From assembly GCA_021789215.1 (NCBI GenBank), contig JAJYJS010000008.1, positions 1-64,000 of the forward strand: a stretch of DNA of 64,000 nucleotides. The letters are read 5' to 3'. This DNA comes from Nitrospirota bacterium. GTDB lineage: Bacteria; Nitrospirota; Thermodesulfovibrionia; Thermodesulfovibrionales; JdFR-88. Both the position numbers and the translations under genes were made by a program. Under the pieces are notes generated by a model. The model had not been told where the DNA came from. It saw only the letters and a list, made by a program, of their open reading frames with translations, and searched no databases. Positions 24,769-33,721 of the stretch are shown here, in pieces (the stretch's first letter is position 1; each line of letters starts with the position of its first letter).

Positions 24769-25749
24769 ATGATGAGCGGATATGAGAAGGCGGCCATCTT
24801 TCTTACATCGCTCGGCGAAGAGGCTGCGGCCCAGGTGCTTAAGGGGCTGGACATGGAGGACATAAAGCAGATAACCATGCATATGGCAAAGCTTAAGAGC
24901 CTGAACCGCGGCTCGGTGCAGGAGGTAATAAACGAGGCCCAGGATTTCATCGCCAAAGGGGACATATACATAAAAGGGGACGAGTTCATGAAGCGTGCCC
25001 TCCTGAAGGGCCTTGGCGAGGCCAGTGCCGGGAAAGTGCTTGAAGACACCGCGAAGGATGAGCCGCTGGAGTCGCTCAAATGGGTGGATACCAAGACGCT
25101 GGTCAATTTCCTTGTCACGGAGCACCCGCAGACAATTGCCCTCATCATAAGCCTGCTTGAGCCGCAAAAGGCGGCGGAAGTGCTTTCCTCCCTTCCTGAA
25201 AGCCTGAAGAGCGATGTCTCCTACAGGATTGCCATGACGGAGCGGATACCGGAGAGCACGATAGAAGACCTCAACGATGTGCTCAAGGGGCATCTGGACG
25301 TGAGCAGCAGCAAGGGTAAAAAGCTTGAGGGCACAAAGACCATTGCCGAGATACTGAACCATTGCGACAAGGCAACGGAACAGAAGCTCCTGGAGCAGAT
25401 AGAAGGCAAGAGCAGCTCCCTGGCGGATTCCATCAGGCAGCTCATGTTTGTATTCGACGACCTTGTCAGACTCGATGACAAGGGCATTCAGGCGCTGCTC
25501 AAGGAAGTGGCTACCGAGGACCTTACGCTGGCCCTGAAGACGGCCTCCAAGGCGCTCAAGGACAAGATATTCAAGAACATGTCCCAGAGGGCCTCGGAAC
25601 TGCTTAAGGAAGAGATGCAGACCAGGGGGCCCGCAAGGGTCTCAGATGTTGAAAAGGCCCAGCTGAAGATAGTGAAGGCGGCCAGGAAGATGGAGGCCGA
25701 AGGCAGGATAATCCTCGTAAGCAGCGGAGGGGAAGAACTTGTGGAATGA
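24769..25749 (+). CDS. fliG: Flagellar motor switch protein FliG
   Basis: A 326-residue switch protein. The middle domain has the EHPQTIALIISLL motif and the C-terminal domain has the charged torque helix (MFVFDDLVRLDDKGIQALL). FliG links the MS-ring to FliM and interacts with the stator. Two adjacent ATG codons (24769, 24772) are possible starts. The gene's 3' end contains the GGAGGGG ribosome-binding site of fliH, which starts inside it. Confidence 0.95.
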   Translation: MMSGYEKAAIFLTSLGEEAAAQVLKGLDMEDIKQITMHMAKLKSLNRGSVQEVINEAQDFIAKGDIYIKGDEFMKRALLKGLGEASAGKVLEDTAKDEPLESLKWVDTKTLVNFLVTEHPQTIALIISLLEPQKAAEVLSSLPESLKSDVSYRIAMTERIPESTIEDLNDVLKGHLDVSSSKGKKLEGTKTIAEILNHCDKATEQKLLEQIEGKSSSLADSIRQLMFVFDDLVRLDDKGIQALLKEVATEDLTLALKTASKALKDKIFKNMSQRASELLKEEMQTRGPARVSDVEKAQLKIVKAARKMEAEGRIILVSSGGEELVE

Positions 25750-26395
25750 CGGAGAGGTTTTTTCTTTTCAGCCAGGTGAAATAATCCCGTTCGAGATGCC
25801 CGTGCTGGAGGAAACAATATCCGTGCGGGCCGTGAATGCTCAGGGGCCGGACCCGGCAATTATGGATGCCGAGATGGAGCGGGCGTCAAACCTGGAACTT
25901 ATTGAAAGGCAGGCTTACGAAAAGGGCTTCCATTCCGGCGAGCAGGCAGGCTATGCGATGGGAGAGCAGAAGGCCCTCGTGCTCCTTGAAAAACTCGAAG
26001 GGCTGCTTGTAGAGCTGTCCGCGCTCAGGAAGAATATCATAAAGGAGACAGAGCCAAAGCTTGTTGAGCTTGCGCTGGGCATTGCAAGGAAGGTCGTGGC
26101 CGGAGAGCTCCAGGCCAGGCCGGAAGAGGTCCTTGAGATGGCGAAGGAGGGCCTGTCCAGGCTTGAGAAAAACGGGAAAATAACAATACATATAAACCCG
26201 TTCGTAAACGGCGTCTTCATGAAAAACAAGCAGGAGTTGTTGAACATCCATCCGGAGATAGTCTTCGAGGTCGATTCCGCCGCTCCAAAAACGGGCGCTG
26301 TCATCATGAGCCAGGATGAGGAAATCGATACCGGCCTGGACGAACTGCTTAAGAACGTAATCAAGGAAATGAGCGAGAAGCTTGGCTCTTATTGA
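25739..26395 (+). CDS. fliH: Flagellar export regulator FliH
   Basis: A 218-residue protein with the FliH/YscL layout: variable N-terminus, a Gly-containing helix (YEKGFHSGEQAGYAMGEQKA), coiled coil, and a C-terminal domain with ELALGIARKVVAGEL. FliH binds and restrains the export ATPase FliI. The chosen start is TTG at 25739, inside the last codons of fliG, because a strong GGAGGGG sits at the right distance. The first ATG (25796) has no ribosome-binding site. It overlaps fliI by 14 bases. Confidence 0.9.
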   Translation: MWNDGEVFSFQPGEIIPFEMPVLEETISVRAVNAQGPDPAIMDAEMERASNLELIERQAYEKGFHSGEQAGYAMGEQKALVLLEKLEGLLVELSALRKNIIKETEPKLVELALGIARKVVAGELQARPEEVLEMAKEGLSRLEKNGKITIHINPFVNGVFMKNKQELLNIHPEIVFEVDSAAPKTGAVIMSQDEEIDTGLDELLKNVIKEMSEKLGSY

Positions 26396-27710
26396 CCTTC
26401 AGCCATATATAGACGCCGTGCCGGAAACAGACCCGCTGAAGGTTTACGGCAGGGTCGTGGAGATAACCGGGATAATCATCAGGGTCACGGGCATCAAGGC
26501 TGGCATCGGGGAGTCGTGCCTGATACTGACTGATGAAGGCCTCTCCCTGGATGCCGAGGTGGTGGGTTTCCGCAACGGGGCTGTATTGCTCATGGCCCTT
26601 GGCGAGCTTTCAGGCATAAGGCCCGGCAACAAGGTGGTCTCCGTGGGGAGGAATGTATCGGTCAAGGTCTCCACGGAGCTGAAAGGCAGGGTCATAAACG
26701 ACAGGGCGGAGCCCCTTGACGGCAGGGGCCCTGTTACAGGCACTGACTATCCGCTGGCTGCGTCAACTCCCAATCCGATGAAAAGGCGCAGGATATCGGA
26801 GCCGATAGACTTGGGCGTAAGGGCCATCAACGGGCTTCTCACCTGCGGCAAGGGACAGAGGATGGGCATAATGGCCGGCTCTGGAGTGGGCAAAAGCGTT
26901 CTGCTGGGAATGATCGCGAGGTATTCCGAGGCCTCGGTGAACGTGATAGCCCTGATAGGGGAGCGTGGAAGGGAAGTCCGCGAATTCATCGAAAAGGACC
27001 TGGGCGAAGAGGGCCTTAAGAAATCCGTCGTAATAATCTCCACGGCCGAGCAGCCGCCGCTTGCCAAGATAAGGGCCGCGCTTTCCGCCACCGCGATAGC
27101 CGAATATTTCAGGGGCCGGGGGGAGAATGTGCTCCTCCTGATGGACTCGCTTACGAGGGTGGCCCAGGCCCAGAGGGAGATAGGCCTTGCCATAGGGGAG
27201 CCGCCCACTACAAAAGGCTACACGCCTTCGGTCTTCACCCTCTTGCCCAAGGTGCTGGAAAAGGCCGGCACCGCGGACGGCGACGGCGTTATCACCGGCA
27301 TCTATACGGTGCTTGTCGAGGGCGATGACATGAACGAGCCCATAGCGGATGCGGCAAGGGCCATCCTTGACGGGCACATTGTGCTCTCAAGGGAGCTTGC
27401 GATGGAAAACCACTTCCCCTCCATAGATGTTTTGCAGAGCACCAGCAGGGTGATGAACGACATAGTTGACCAGCGCCACAAACAATACGCCTCCAGGTTT
27501 GTCGAGACGCTTGCCGTTTACAAGAAGTTCGAGGACATGATAAGCCTCGGGGCTTACAAGGAAGGGTCAAACCCCAAGGTGGACTTTTCACTCAAGCTGA
27601 TAGACAGGCTCAGGGCGTACCTGAGGCAGGACATGAATGAAAGAAGGGACATGTCAGACAGCCTGCAGGGCCTGTATTTCACCTTCGACAACAAGGGGCA
27701 GACCGAATGA
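26382..27710 (+). CDS. fliI: Flagellar export ATPase FliI
   Basis: A 442-residue ATPase of the F1-beta/type III secretion family: Walker A GSGVGKS (in MAGSGVGKSVLLGMIAR), catalytic ALIGERGREVREF, and Walker B VLLLMDSLTRVAQAQREI. It forms a hexamer at the cytoplasmic face of the export gate and unfolds or delivers substrates. The start is TTG at 26382, overlapping fliH; the N-terminal ALIDLQPYIDAV agrees with the family. It is coupled to fliJ by an ATGA overlap. Confidence 0.95.
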   Translation: MALIDLQPYIDAVPETDPLKVYGRVVEITGIIIRVTGIKAGIGESCLILTDEGLSLDAEVVGFRNGAVLLMALGELSGIRPGNKVVSVGRNVSVKVSTELKGRVINDRAEPLDGRGPVTGTDYPLAASTPNPMKRRRISEPIDLGVRAINGLLTCGKGQRMGIMAGSGVGKSVLLGMIARYSEASVNVIALIGERGREVREFIEKDLGEEGLKKSVVIISTAEQPPLAKIRAALSATAIAEYFRGRGENVLLLMDSLTRVAQAQREIGLAIGEPPTTKGYTPSVFTLLPKVLEKAGTADGDGVITGIYTVLVEGDDMNEPIADAARAILDGHIVLSRELAMENHFPSIDVLQSTSRVMNDIVDQRHKQYASRFVETLAVYKKFEDMISLGAYKEGSNPKVDFSLKLIDRLRAYLRQDMNERRDMSDSLQGLYFTFDNKGQTE

Positions 27711-28147
27711 CAAGCCGCAGGATATTGAGACTTGTGGAATGGAAAGAGCTTACCAGGGAGCAGGCCGCGCTTGAGATGAAAAAAAGCATGGACATGCTGG
27801 AGACCCAGGAACAGAAACTCGAGGAACTGAAAAAAAAGCTGTCAAAGGGCATCCAGGCGATGAACAGGATGAACTCATCCGGCCAGATAAATGCCCAGGA
27901 AGTCGAGCTTGCAAGCAACTACATGGTTTATCTGCAAAAAAGCATCAGGAAGCAGGAAAAAGCCGTTTCAGGTGCGGCAGCGGAGCTGGAAGAAAAAGAG
28001 GCGGCGTTCAAGGAGGCTTACAAGGAGGAGCGGGCCCTGGAGATGCTCCATGACAGGATAAGGGGCCGTGAAGTGAAACAGGCCATGGTTACGGAACAGA
28101 AGGACACGGACTTCCATTCCGTTATCAGGAAGGCGGGAAAGCATTGA
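27707..28147 (+). CDS. fliJ: Flagellar export protein FliJ
   Basis: A 146-residue protein that is one long antiparallel coiled coil, rich in Glu and Lys, with the family ending KAMVTEQKDTDFH-like segment followed by basic residues. FliJ is the central stalk of the FliI hexamer and links it to FlhA. Its position between fliI and motE and the ATGA coupling to fliI support the call. Sequence conservation in the family is low. Confidence 0.88.
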   Translation: MTSRRILRLVEWKELTREQAALEMKKSMDMLETQEQKLEELKKKLSKGIQAMNRMNSSGQINAQEVELASNYMVYLQKSIRKQEKAVSGAAAELEEKEAAFKEAYKEERALEMLHDRIRGREVKQAMVTEQKDTDFHSVIRKAGKH

Positions 28148-28623
28148 CCTGCGGCAGGCTGATAAAGGCGCTATGCCTTGCGGCCATGTTTATCATCATT
28201 TCAGGGCCGACCTTTGCAGGCGGCGACCCCTTACAGCTCTCGCTTGAAAAAAAACAGCAGGAGCTGAACGCCAAAGAGCAGTCTCTTGCAATGCGGGAAG
28301 AAAGGCTCAATGCGCTTAAAAAAGACGTGGAAGACAAGATTGCAAAATACAACGACCTCCTGGCAAAGGTCCAGGATGCCGTAAACAGTTTCGAAAAACT
28401 CTCAGGCCAGAGGCTCGATAACCTGGTCAAGGTTTACGAGGCGATGCCCCCCGAAAACGCCGCAAGCGATATTGCCGCCCTGGATGAGCAGACCGCGCTG
28501 AAGCTGATAATGAAGATGAAGCCCAGAAAGGCTGCGGCCATCATGGCAAACCTTCCTCCCAAAAAGGCCGCATCGCTTACAACCGGACTGGCAAGGCTCG
28601 GGAAAAATATTCCCACCCGGTAA
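28144..28623 (+). CDS. MotE-like periplasmic motor protein
   Basis: A 159-residue protein with an N-terminal signal or anchor sequence (LIKALCLAAMFIIISGPTFAG), a coiled coil (about 35-95), and a C-terminal MgtE_N-like helical domain (MPPENAASDIAALDEQ, then ILMKMKPRKAAAIMANL-like text). This is the pattern of MotE, which supports stator function or localisation in several Proteobacteria. The start is TTG overlapping the fliJ stop codon; no better start exists. It ends the first structural operon and a terminator follows. motA and motB are not in the window. Confidence 0.75.
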   Translation: MTCGRLIKALCLAAMFIIISGPTFAGGDPLQLSLEKKQQELNAKEQSLAMREERLNALKKDVEDKIAKYNDLLAKVQDAVNSFEKLSGQRLDNLVKVYEAMPPENAASDIAALDEQTALKLIMKMKPRKAAAIMANLPPKKAASLTTGLARLGKNIPTR

Positions 28624-28690
28624 AAATTTTCACCCCCGGAAATATATCTTTTAACCTGGCCTGAAGATTTCCCCCAAACATCAAATGCTG

Positions 28691-28717
28691 AAAAAAGCCG
28701 GATTTTCCGGCTTTTTT
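28691..28717. terminator. Rho-independent terminator after the flgB-motE operon
   Basis: AAAAAAGCCGG-ATTTT-CCGGCTTTTTT forms a five-pair GC stem flanked by A and T tracts. It lies in the 158-base gap between the motE-like gene and fliK and could work in both directions. Confidence 0.8.
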
Positions 28718-28754
28718 CAGGGCTTTTTTTAAAAAAGAACAATTCCCCGGAGGC

Positions 28755-28770
28755 TGGCACGGTAATTGTA
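28755..28770 (+). promoter_or_regulatory. Sigma-54 promoter of fliK, TGGCACGGTAATTGTA
   Basis: A perfect -24 element TGGCACG and TTG in the -12 element, with GT in place of GC. The -12 base is 13 nt before the ATG at 28782, the same distance as at the TPR and flgF promoters. It lies directly after a terminator, as expected for the start of a new unit. Confidence 0.65.
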
Positions 28771-28781
28771 CTTTGTCCGGC

Positions 28782-30317
28782 ATGAATATTCTACTTGCCG
28801 CAGTAAGTGCAGGAAACGAAGTGGGCCAACTGGCCCAGGGGGCCGTAAAGGCGGACTCAAGTGCTGCCGCCGGGCAGGAGGACTTTGGCGCAGTGTTGAA
28901 TGACTTGAAATCTCAATTGGAGACCGCCTCATCTGCTCTGGGGAAAAACAGCAGCATGACAGAAACGGGGGAAACCGGCGCCCCGAAAGAGGGAAAGACC
29001 GGCCAGCCCGCAGACGGGGCCTTTTACTCCCTGCTGGCGGGATTGTTATCGGGGCTGAATTCCTTGCAGTCCGCGCAGGGTGACATCGCCTCAGGCGCTC
29101 TCACGGGTGGGCAGGCAATTGATATGCCTGCGCTGAAGAAGGCGCTCCAGGACTTGACTGTCGCTTTGAAAGACATGCAGGACGGCATTGCTCTGCCGCA
29201 AAACGATTTGGCGCAGGTCAAGGCCGGTCTGGCTGAGCTTGCGAAGGAAATCCCCGGCTTGCAAAAGGAGATTCAGGCATTGGCTGATGTCTATTCCACG
29301 GGAAAAAATTCAGCTGCCGCTGACAGCAGTTTTCCCGGCATCACTCAAACCGCCTCTGGCGCCGGGGACAGGAGTGATATCCCGGCCGCCGTGGAAACGC
29401 CCCGGGGCGTGAAGGCTGCCGCACCGCAAACCGGCGGCTCAATCGCGTCTGCCAGCCGGCAGGGCCAACGGGGGGACGTGACGGCAGCAGCGGCAACCGC
29501 GGGTGTGAAAGATAATGTTTCCCCGGCGAACGGGACAAAAACCCCCTCCGCGCAGGCAAGTCAGCAGGATGCCAGGCAGGCTGTCACCCCGGACCTGATA
29601 AACGCGGTGAAGGCAGGCGCACAGGTTTTTTCTGACACCCAGACGGCGTCACGTGCGCAAACACCGGGCACGCAGGTCTCGAATGTACAGACATCGGGCA
29701 TACAGGAAGATATCCAGAATTTCGTCCAGGCGCAGGCCCAAAGCATTCAGCCGGGCGCTCAGATGTCCCAAACAGGCGATGCGAAAGCCGGGATGGGACA
29801 ATCCGTCAAAGGGGACACAAGAAAGGATGCGGAAGCGGTCCCGGGCGATGCCCCGGTCAATGGCAATGCCATTTTCAGCGCAGGCAATAATGCCCCGGCG
29901 GGCTCCAGGGCTGATGAAGCAGCCATGCCTGTAAAAGTGGCGCAGGTAAATGACCATACCGTCCTCATTACAAAACAGGATGGCAAGACCATCCAGGTCT
30001 CGCTGGAGCCTGCGGGGCTGGGGAAGCTTGAGATACAGGTAGTCCTGGACAAGGGCCACGTGAATGCGCAAATCCACGCGTTCGAGCCTGCCGGAAGGGA
30101 AGTCATAGAGAGGAACGTCTCGAACATCATGAATTCCCTTGCGAGCGAGGGCATAAACATCGGGAGCTTTTCCGTCTCGCTTGGCAACCGTGGGCAGGAT
30201 GGGCAGAAAGCCGGTTTCAGCACGGGAAGACAGGAAGACGTTCAGGAAATAAACGCGGGTGAAAAAATTTCCGCAGGGGCCGCCGCCGGTTCCGGCATAT
30301 TGAGCATTTTCGCCTGA
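28782..30317 (+). CDS. fliK: Flagellar hook-length control protein FliK
   Basis: A 511-residue protein with a long, low-complexity Ala/Gln/Gly/Thr-rich N-terminal and central part and a folded C-terminal Flg_hook domain (about 385-475; ISLEPAGLGKLEIQV-like segment and VERNVSNIMNSL). The architecture is that of FliK: a molecular ruler plus a domain that contacts FlhB to switch export from hook to filament subunits. The frame opens at a TTG at 28773, but the ATG at 28782 is preferred; it has no Shine-Dalgarno sequence and follows the predicted sigma-54 start site. flgD follows 13 bases downstream. Confidence 0.88.
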   Translation: MNILLAAVSAGNEVGQLAQGAVKADSSAAAGQEDFGAVLNDLKSQLETASSALGKNSSMTETGETGAPKEGKTGQPADGAFYSLLAGLLSGLNSLQSAQGDIASGALTGGQAIDMPALKKALQDLTVALKDMQDGIALPQNDLAQVKAGLAELAKEIPGLQKEIQALADVYSTGKNSAAADSSFPGITQTASGAGDRSDIPAAVETPRGVKAAAPQTGGSIASASRQGQRGDVTAAAATAGVKDNVSPANGTKTPSAQASQQDARQAVTPDLINAVKAGAQVFSDTQTASRAQTPGTQVSNVQTSGIQEDIQNFVQAQAQSIQPGAQMSQTGDAKAGMGQSVKGDTRKDAEAVPGDAPVNGNAIFSAGNNAPAGSRADEAAMPVKVAQVNDHTVLITKQDGKTIQVSLEPAGLGKLEIQVVLDKGHVNAQIHAFEPAGREVIERNVSNIMNSLASEGINIGSFSVSLGNRGQDGQKAGFSTGRQEDVQEINAGEKISAGAAAGSGILSIFA

Positions 30318-30330
30318 AGGAGGAAGAAGA

Positions 30331-30738
30331 ATGGACGCGGCATCATCAGTAAATTCAGCGAATTCATCCGTAAATTCGCAGACGGCTTCATCGGTGGTTT
30401 CATCAACGGATTCATTGGGTGAGAGCGATTTCCTCAGGCTCTTCACGACGCAGTTGCAATATCAGGACCCCATGCAGCCGATGGACGGGAGCGCATTTAC
30501 TTCCCAGCTTGCACAGTTCAGCTCCCTTGAGCAGCTGACCAACTTAAACAGCGGGCTCACCAAGCTTTACAGCGAAACCACGGCCAACGGCCTGGTGGGA
30601 AGGTATGTCCAGACCACGGACGGCACGACCGGCCAGGTTATCGGCGTCGACTACAGCACCGGCGCGGCCAAACTGATGCTGGACAACAATTCGACAATCG
30701 GCTTGAGTGATATCGTGGAAGTCAGGCAGAGCCTGTAA
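30331..30738 (+). CDS. flgD: Hook-cap scaffolding protein FlgD (short form)
   Basis: A 135-residue protein with the FlgD signature near the N-terminus (FLRLFTTQLQYQDPMQPMD, then FTSQLAQFSSLEQLTNLN). FlgD caps the growing hook and helps FlgE subunits fold. It is short: E. coli FlgD has about 230 residues, and here the C-terminal region after the cap domain is reduced to a small beta segment. Ribosome-binding site GAAGGAGGAAG is strong. It is followed 16 bases later by flgE. Confidence 0.92.
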   Translation: MDAASSVNSANSSVNSQTASSVVSSTDSLGESDFLRLFTTQLQYQDPMQPMDGSAFTSQLAQFSSLEQLTNLNSGLTKLYSETTANGLVGRYVQTTDGTTGQVIGVDYSTGAAKLMLDNNSTIGLSDIVEVRQSL

Positions 30739-30754
30739 AGGAGGAAGGAAGACA

Positions 30755-32038
30755 ATGTTATCTTCAATGAATGCAGCCGTAAGCGGCATGAATGCCAATG
30801 GCACAATGCTGTCGGTAATCAGTGACAACATAGCTAACCAGAACACTGTAGGATTCAAGAGCAGCAGCGTGAATTTCGAGGACGTGCTGAGCGGCATGAC
30901 CGGCTCCGTCCAGGTGGGGCGCGGTGTGCTTGTCAGTTCCACGGCCCCTTCCTTTGCGCAGGGGTCTTTCGAGAGCACGACAAACGCCCTTGATATGGCC
31001 ATCGACGGGAACGGGTTTTTCATCGTGCAGCCGGGCAGCGGCACGGCCTATACGCGGGCGGGGCAGTTCTCCACCGACAAGGGCGGAAACATTGTTAACC
31101 CCGACGGCGCTATCCTCCAGGGCTACCAGGCCGACTCTTCCGGCAACATCACGGGGGCAATGGGAAACCTGAAGATAGCCACCTCGCAAGTGCCGGCAAA
31201 CATAACGACAAAGGCCAACGTGGCCGTGAACCTTCAGTCGACTGCGGCGGCAGAGGCCAATCCGTTCACTCTGGACTCCAACGGCGACGGGATTGCAAAT
31301 GACCCGGGGAATTATAATTTCTCGACGACGATTTCCATATTCGATTCCCAGGGCGCCTCCCATCCGGTTACGGCTTATTTCGCCAAGACAGCGGACAACG
31401 CGTGGACCGTCCATTACGTGTACGAGGACCCTGCAAACCCGGGCAGCCTGCTCGAAGCCGGGACCCAAAACCTCACGTTCAACACAAACGGCTCGCTCAA
31501 CAACGACAACAGCGGCACGGCCATTCCCTTCAATTTCGGCCCTTCCGTGGCCGCCCAGTCCGTGACCTTCGATTACGGCACGGGTACAGGCGAGACCCCC
31601 GCTGGCGATGGTTTTGACGGCACAACGCAGTTTGCCTCCGATTTCGCGACCATGGACCTGAACCAGAACGGGTATGCCTCAGGTACGCTGAAGGATGTCA
31701 CAGTCGGCAACTCCGGCATTATATCGGGAGTGTTCACGAATGGCCAGACAAGGAGCATCGGGCAGGTTGCCCTGGCCAAGTTCATAGCCCCCACGGAACT
31801 CAGCAAGATGGGAAAGAACCTCTACGGGGAGACTTACGGGTCCGGCCAGCCGATTGTAGGGGCTCCGAACACCTCGGGCCTTGGCAGCGTGCTTTCGAAC
31901 ACTCTGGAGCAGAGCAATGTGGACCTTGCCGACGAATTCGTCAAGATGATAGCCGCGCAGAGGGGCTTCGAAGCGGATTCGAAGATAATTACCACAACAG
32001 ACCAGCTGATGCAGCAGCTCGTTAACTTGAAGCAATAA
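30755..32038 (+). CDS. flgE: Flagellar hook protein FlgE
   Basis: A 427-residue hook subunit. The N-terminal rod-like helix (MLSSMNAAVSGMNANG, then ISDNIANQNTVGFKSS) and the C-terminal helix (EQSNVDLADEFVKMIAAQRG) are conserved. The middle is the variable surface domain. The frame is open from 30707, but those residues overlap flgD and do not match the family; the ATG at 30755 has the strong ribosome-binding site AAAGGAGGAAGG. A clear terminator ends the fliK-flgD-flgE unit. Confidence 0.95.
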   Translation: MLSSMNAAVSGMNANGTMLSVISDNIANQNTVGFKSSSVNFEDVLSGMTGSVQVGRGVLVSSTAPSFAQGSFESTTNALDMAIDGNGFFIVQPGSGTAYTRAGQFSTDKGGNIVNPDGAILQGYQADSSGNITGAMGNLKIATSQVPANITTKANVAVNLQSTAAAEANPFTLDSNGDGIANDPGNYNFSTTISIFDSQGASHPVTAYFAKTADNAWTVHYVYEDPANPGSLLEAGTQNLTFNTNGSLNNDNSGTAIPFNFGPSVAAQSVTFDYGTGTGETPAGDGFDGTTQFASDFATMDLNQNGYASGTLKDVTVGNSGIISGVFTNGQTRSIGQVALAKFIAPTELSKMGKNLYGETYGSGQPIVGAPNTSGLGSVLSNTLEQSNVDLADEFVKMIAAQRGFEADSKIITTTDQLMQQLVNLKQ

Positions 32039-32063
32039 GAAAATAAAAAGCTGTCCCGTCCAG

Positions 32064-32093
32064 GCGGGCCTTTAATCAAAGGCCCGCTTTTTT
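32064..32093 (+). terminator. Rho-independent terminator after flgE
   Basis: GCGGGCCTTT-AATC-AAAGGCCCGC, a perfect ten-pair stem with a four-base loop, is followed directly by six T residues. It separates flgE from the fliL operon. Confidence 0.92.
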
Positions 32094-32105
32094 GTCCTGG
32101 TTGTT

Positions 32106-32119
32106 GTCATTTTTTTGAC
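32106..32119. promoter_or_regulatory. GTCA-N6-TGAC enhancer site upstream of the fliL promoter
   Basis: GTCATTTTTTTGAC is the third copy of the palindrome seen at 16169 and 17666. It is centred about 93 bases before the start predicted from the sigma-54 promoter at 32180. Confidence 0.6.
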
Positions 32120-32179
32120 CAAGTTTGCCTCGCATAATCCTTTTTTTAAAAAAATCCTTTATTTTTAAAGTCTTTTTTT

Positions 32180-32195
32180 TGGCACGATATTTGTT
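32180..32195 (+). promoter_or_regulatory. Sigma-54 promoter of the fliL operon, TGGCACGATATTTGTT
   Basis: A perfect -24 element TGGCACG, and TTTGT at the -12 element with GT for GC, as at fliK. Start predicted near 32206, giving a 47-base leader with AGGAGG before fliL, unlike the leaderless sigma-54 units. Confidence 0.7.
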
Positions 32196-32252
32196 TGTTA
32201 TAGAAAGGATTCCACAAAGCGGACCCAATTTTGACAGGAGGTTTTCATAAAT

Positions 32253-32732
32253 ATGGCAGAGAACACGGAGCAGGCCGCGGCGGCCCCTGAAGCGGCCGAG
32301 GCGCCAAAAAAGAAACCCAACAAACTGCTGATAATAATAATCGCCGTTGCGCTGGCGGGAGGGGGAGGTTTCTTTGCATACGGGAAATTCTTCAACAGCG
32401 CTTCCGGGGCGTCGGAAAAAAAGAAGGAAGAGAGCGCGAAAGTGCAGCTTGTGCCCCTTGACCCTTTCATCCTCAACCTTTCCGACCAGAAATTCCTTAA
32501 GCTGACCTTGCAGTTTGAAATGGACGGCAGCGTCAAGCCCGAGGAAATCAAGGACAAGATTCCGGAACTGAGGGACGCGATCATCACTCTTGTGAGCAGC
32601 AAGCCTGCGGACTCGGTCTCCACCCCCGACGGGAAGATGCAGTTGAAGGACGAAATCCTGCTCAGGGCAAACCAGGTGGCGGGCAAACCCATTTTCAAAA
32701 ACATTTATTTCACCGAATTTGTAATGCAATGA
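32253..32732 (+). CDS. fliL: Flagellar basal-body-associated protein FliL
   Basis: A 159-residue single-pass inner-membrane protein: an acidic/Ala-rich cytoplasmic start, a membrane helix (about 27-46, LLIIIIAVALAGGGGFFAYG), and a periplasmic domain with VPLDPFILNLSDQKFLKL. FliL surrounds or stabilises the stator and supports torque. It is first in the fliLMNOPQR-flhBAFG-fliA unit, with AGGAGG 11 bases before the ATG. It overlaps fliM by four bases. Confidence 0.93.
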   Translation: MAENTEQAAAAPEAAEAPKKKPNKLLIIIIAVALAGGGGFFAYGKFFNSASGASEKKKEESAKVQLVPLDPFILNLSDQKFLKLTLQFEMDGSVKPEEIKDKIPELRDAIITLVSSKPADSVSTPDGKMQLKDEILLRANQVAGKPIFKNIYFTEFVMQ

Positions 32733-33721
32733 GCGACATACTTTCACAGGATGAAGTCGATGCCCTGCTAAAGGGCGTGGATTCGGGCGACATAGAGACC
32801 GAGTCCAAAAAACAGCCGGAATCCGGCGTGAAACCCTATGACCTGACCAGCCAGGAGCGCGTCATCCGTGGCAGGATGCAGGGTCTTGACGTATCAAACG
32901 ACAGGTTCTCAAAGACGTTCAGGAATTCAATCTCCGGCCTGCTGATGAGATTCGTGGATATCAGCGTTGCGGGCGTGGAGACGGTAAGGTTCGGGGATTT
33001 CATGAAGACCATACCGGTGCCCTCAAGCATAAACATATTCAAGATGAACCCCTTGAAGGGCTACTCGCTCCTGGTAGTGGAGGCGCCTCTCGTGTTTGGC
33101 CTTGTGGAGTTCTTCTTCGGAGGGGGAACCAATATCTACGTCAAATCCGAGGGCCGCTCTTTCACGCCCATCGAGAACATGGTAATCAAGAAGATAGTCA
33201 AGGCGGCCCTGGGGGACCTCGTCCCGGCCTGGGACAATATCCTCCAGGTCAGCCCGGAATACATAGGCTCCGAGATGAACCCCCAGTTTGTGAACATAGT
33301 GGGGCCCAACGAGATAGTCGTAAAGATCGAAATGAGCATGGAGGTGGAGGACTTCAAGGGCAGGTTCTTCTTCTGCCTGCCGTATTCGATGCTTGAGCCC
33401 GTGAAGGAGAAGATTTATTTCGGCATCCAGAGGGAGAAGTTCGAGATAGACAAAAGATGGGTTAAAAGGATAAAGGAGATACTGCTTGACTCCAGGGTGG
33501 AGGTCGTGGCGGAGCTTGGCAGTACGATGCTTGCCTTCGAGGAGATAATGAGGCTTGAACCCGGCAGCGTTATAAAGCTGGGCAAATCAGTAACGGACGA
33601 GCTTGAAATCAGCGTTGAGGGCGTCCCCAAGTTCACCGGCAGCCCCGGGCACAGCAAGGGGAACCAGGCCGTCCGGATAGTCAGGATACTTGAAAACGAG
33701 CAAGGAGATGACGTCTTATGA
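32729..33721 (+). CDS. fliM: Flagellar motor switch protein FliM
   Basis: A 330-residue C-ring protein. The extreme N-terminus MSDILSQDEVDALLKG is the CheY-P binding peptide. The middle CheC-like domain and the C-terminal SpoA domain (EEIMRLEPGSVIKLGK) are complete. It binds FliG and FliN and receives the direction signal from phospho-CheY (encoded at 44938). Coupled to fliL and fliN by ATGA overlaps. Confidence 0.96.
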   Translation: MSDILSQDEVDALLKGVDSGDIETESKKQPESGVKPYDLTSQERVIRGRMQGLDVSNDRFSKTFRNSISGLLMRFVDISVAGVETVRFGDFMKTIPVPSSINIFKMNPLKGYSLLVVEAPLVFGLVEFFFGGGTNIYVKSEGRSFTPIENMVIKKIVKAALGDLVPAWDNILQVSPEYIGSEMNPQFVNIVGPNEIVVKIEMSMEVEDFKGRFFFCLPYSMLEPVKEKIYFGIQREKFEIDKRWVKRIKEILLDSRVEVVAELGSTMLAFEEIMRLEPGSVIKLGKSVTDELEISVEGVPKFTGSPGHSKGNQAVRIVRILENEQGDDVL

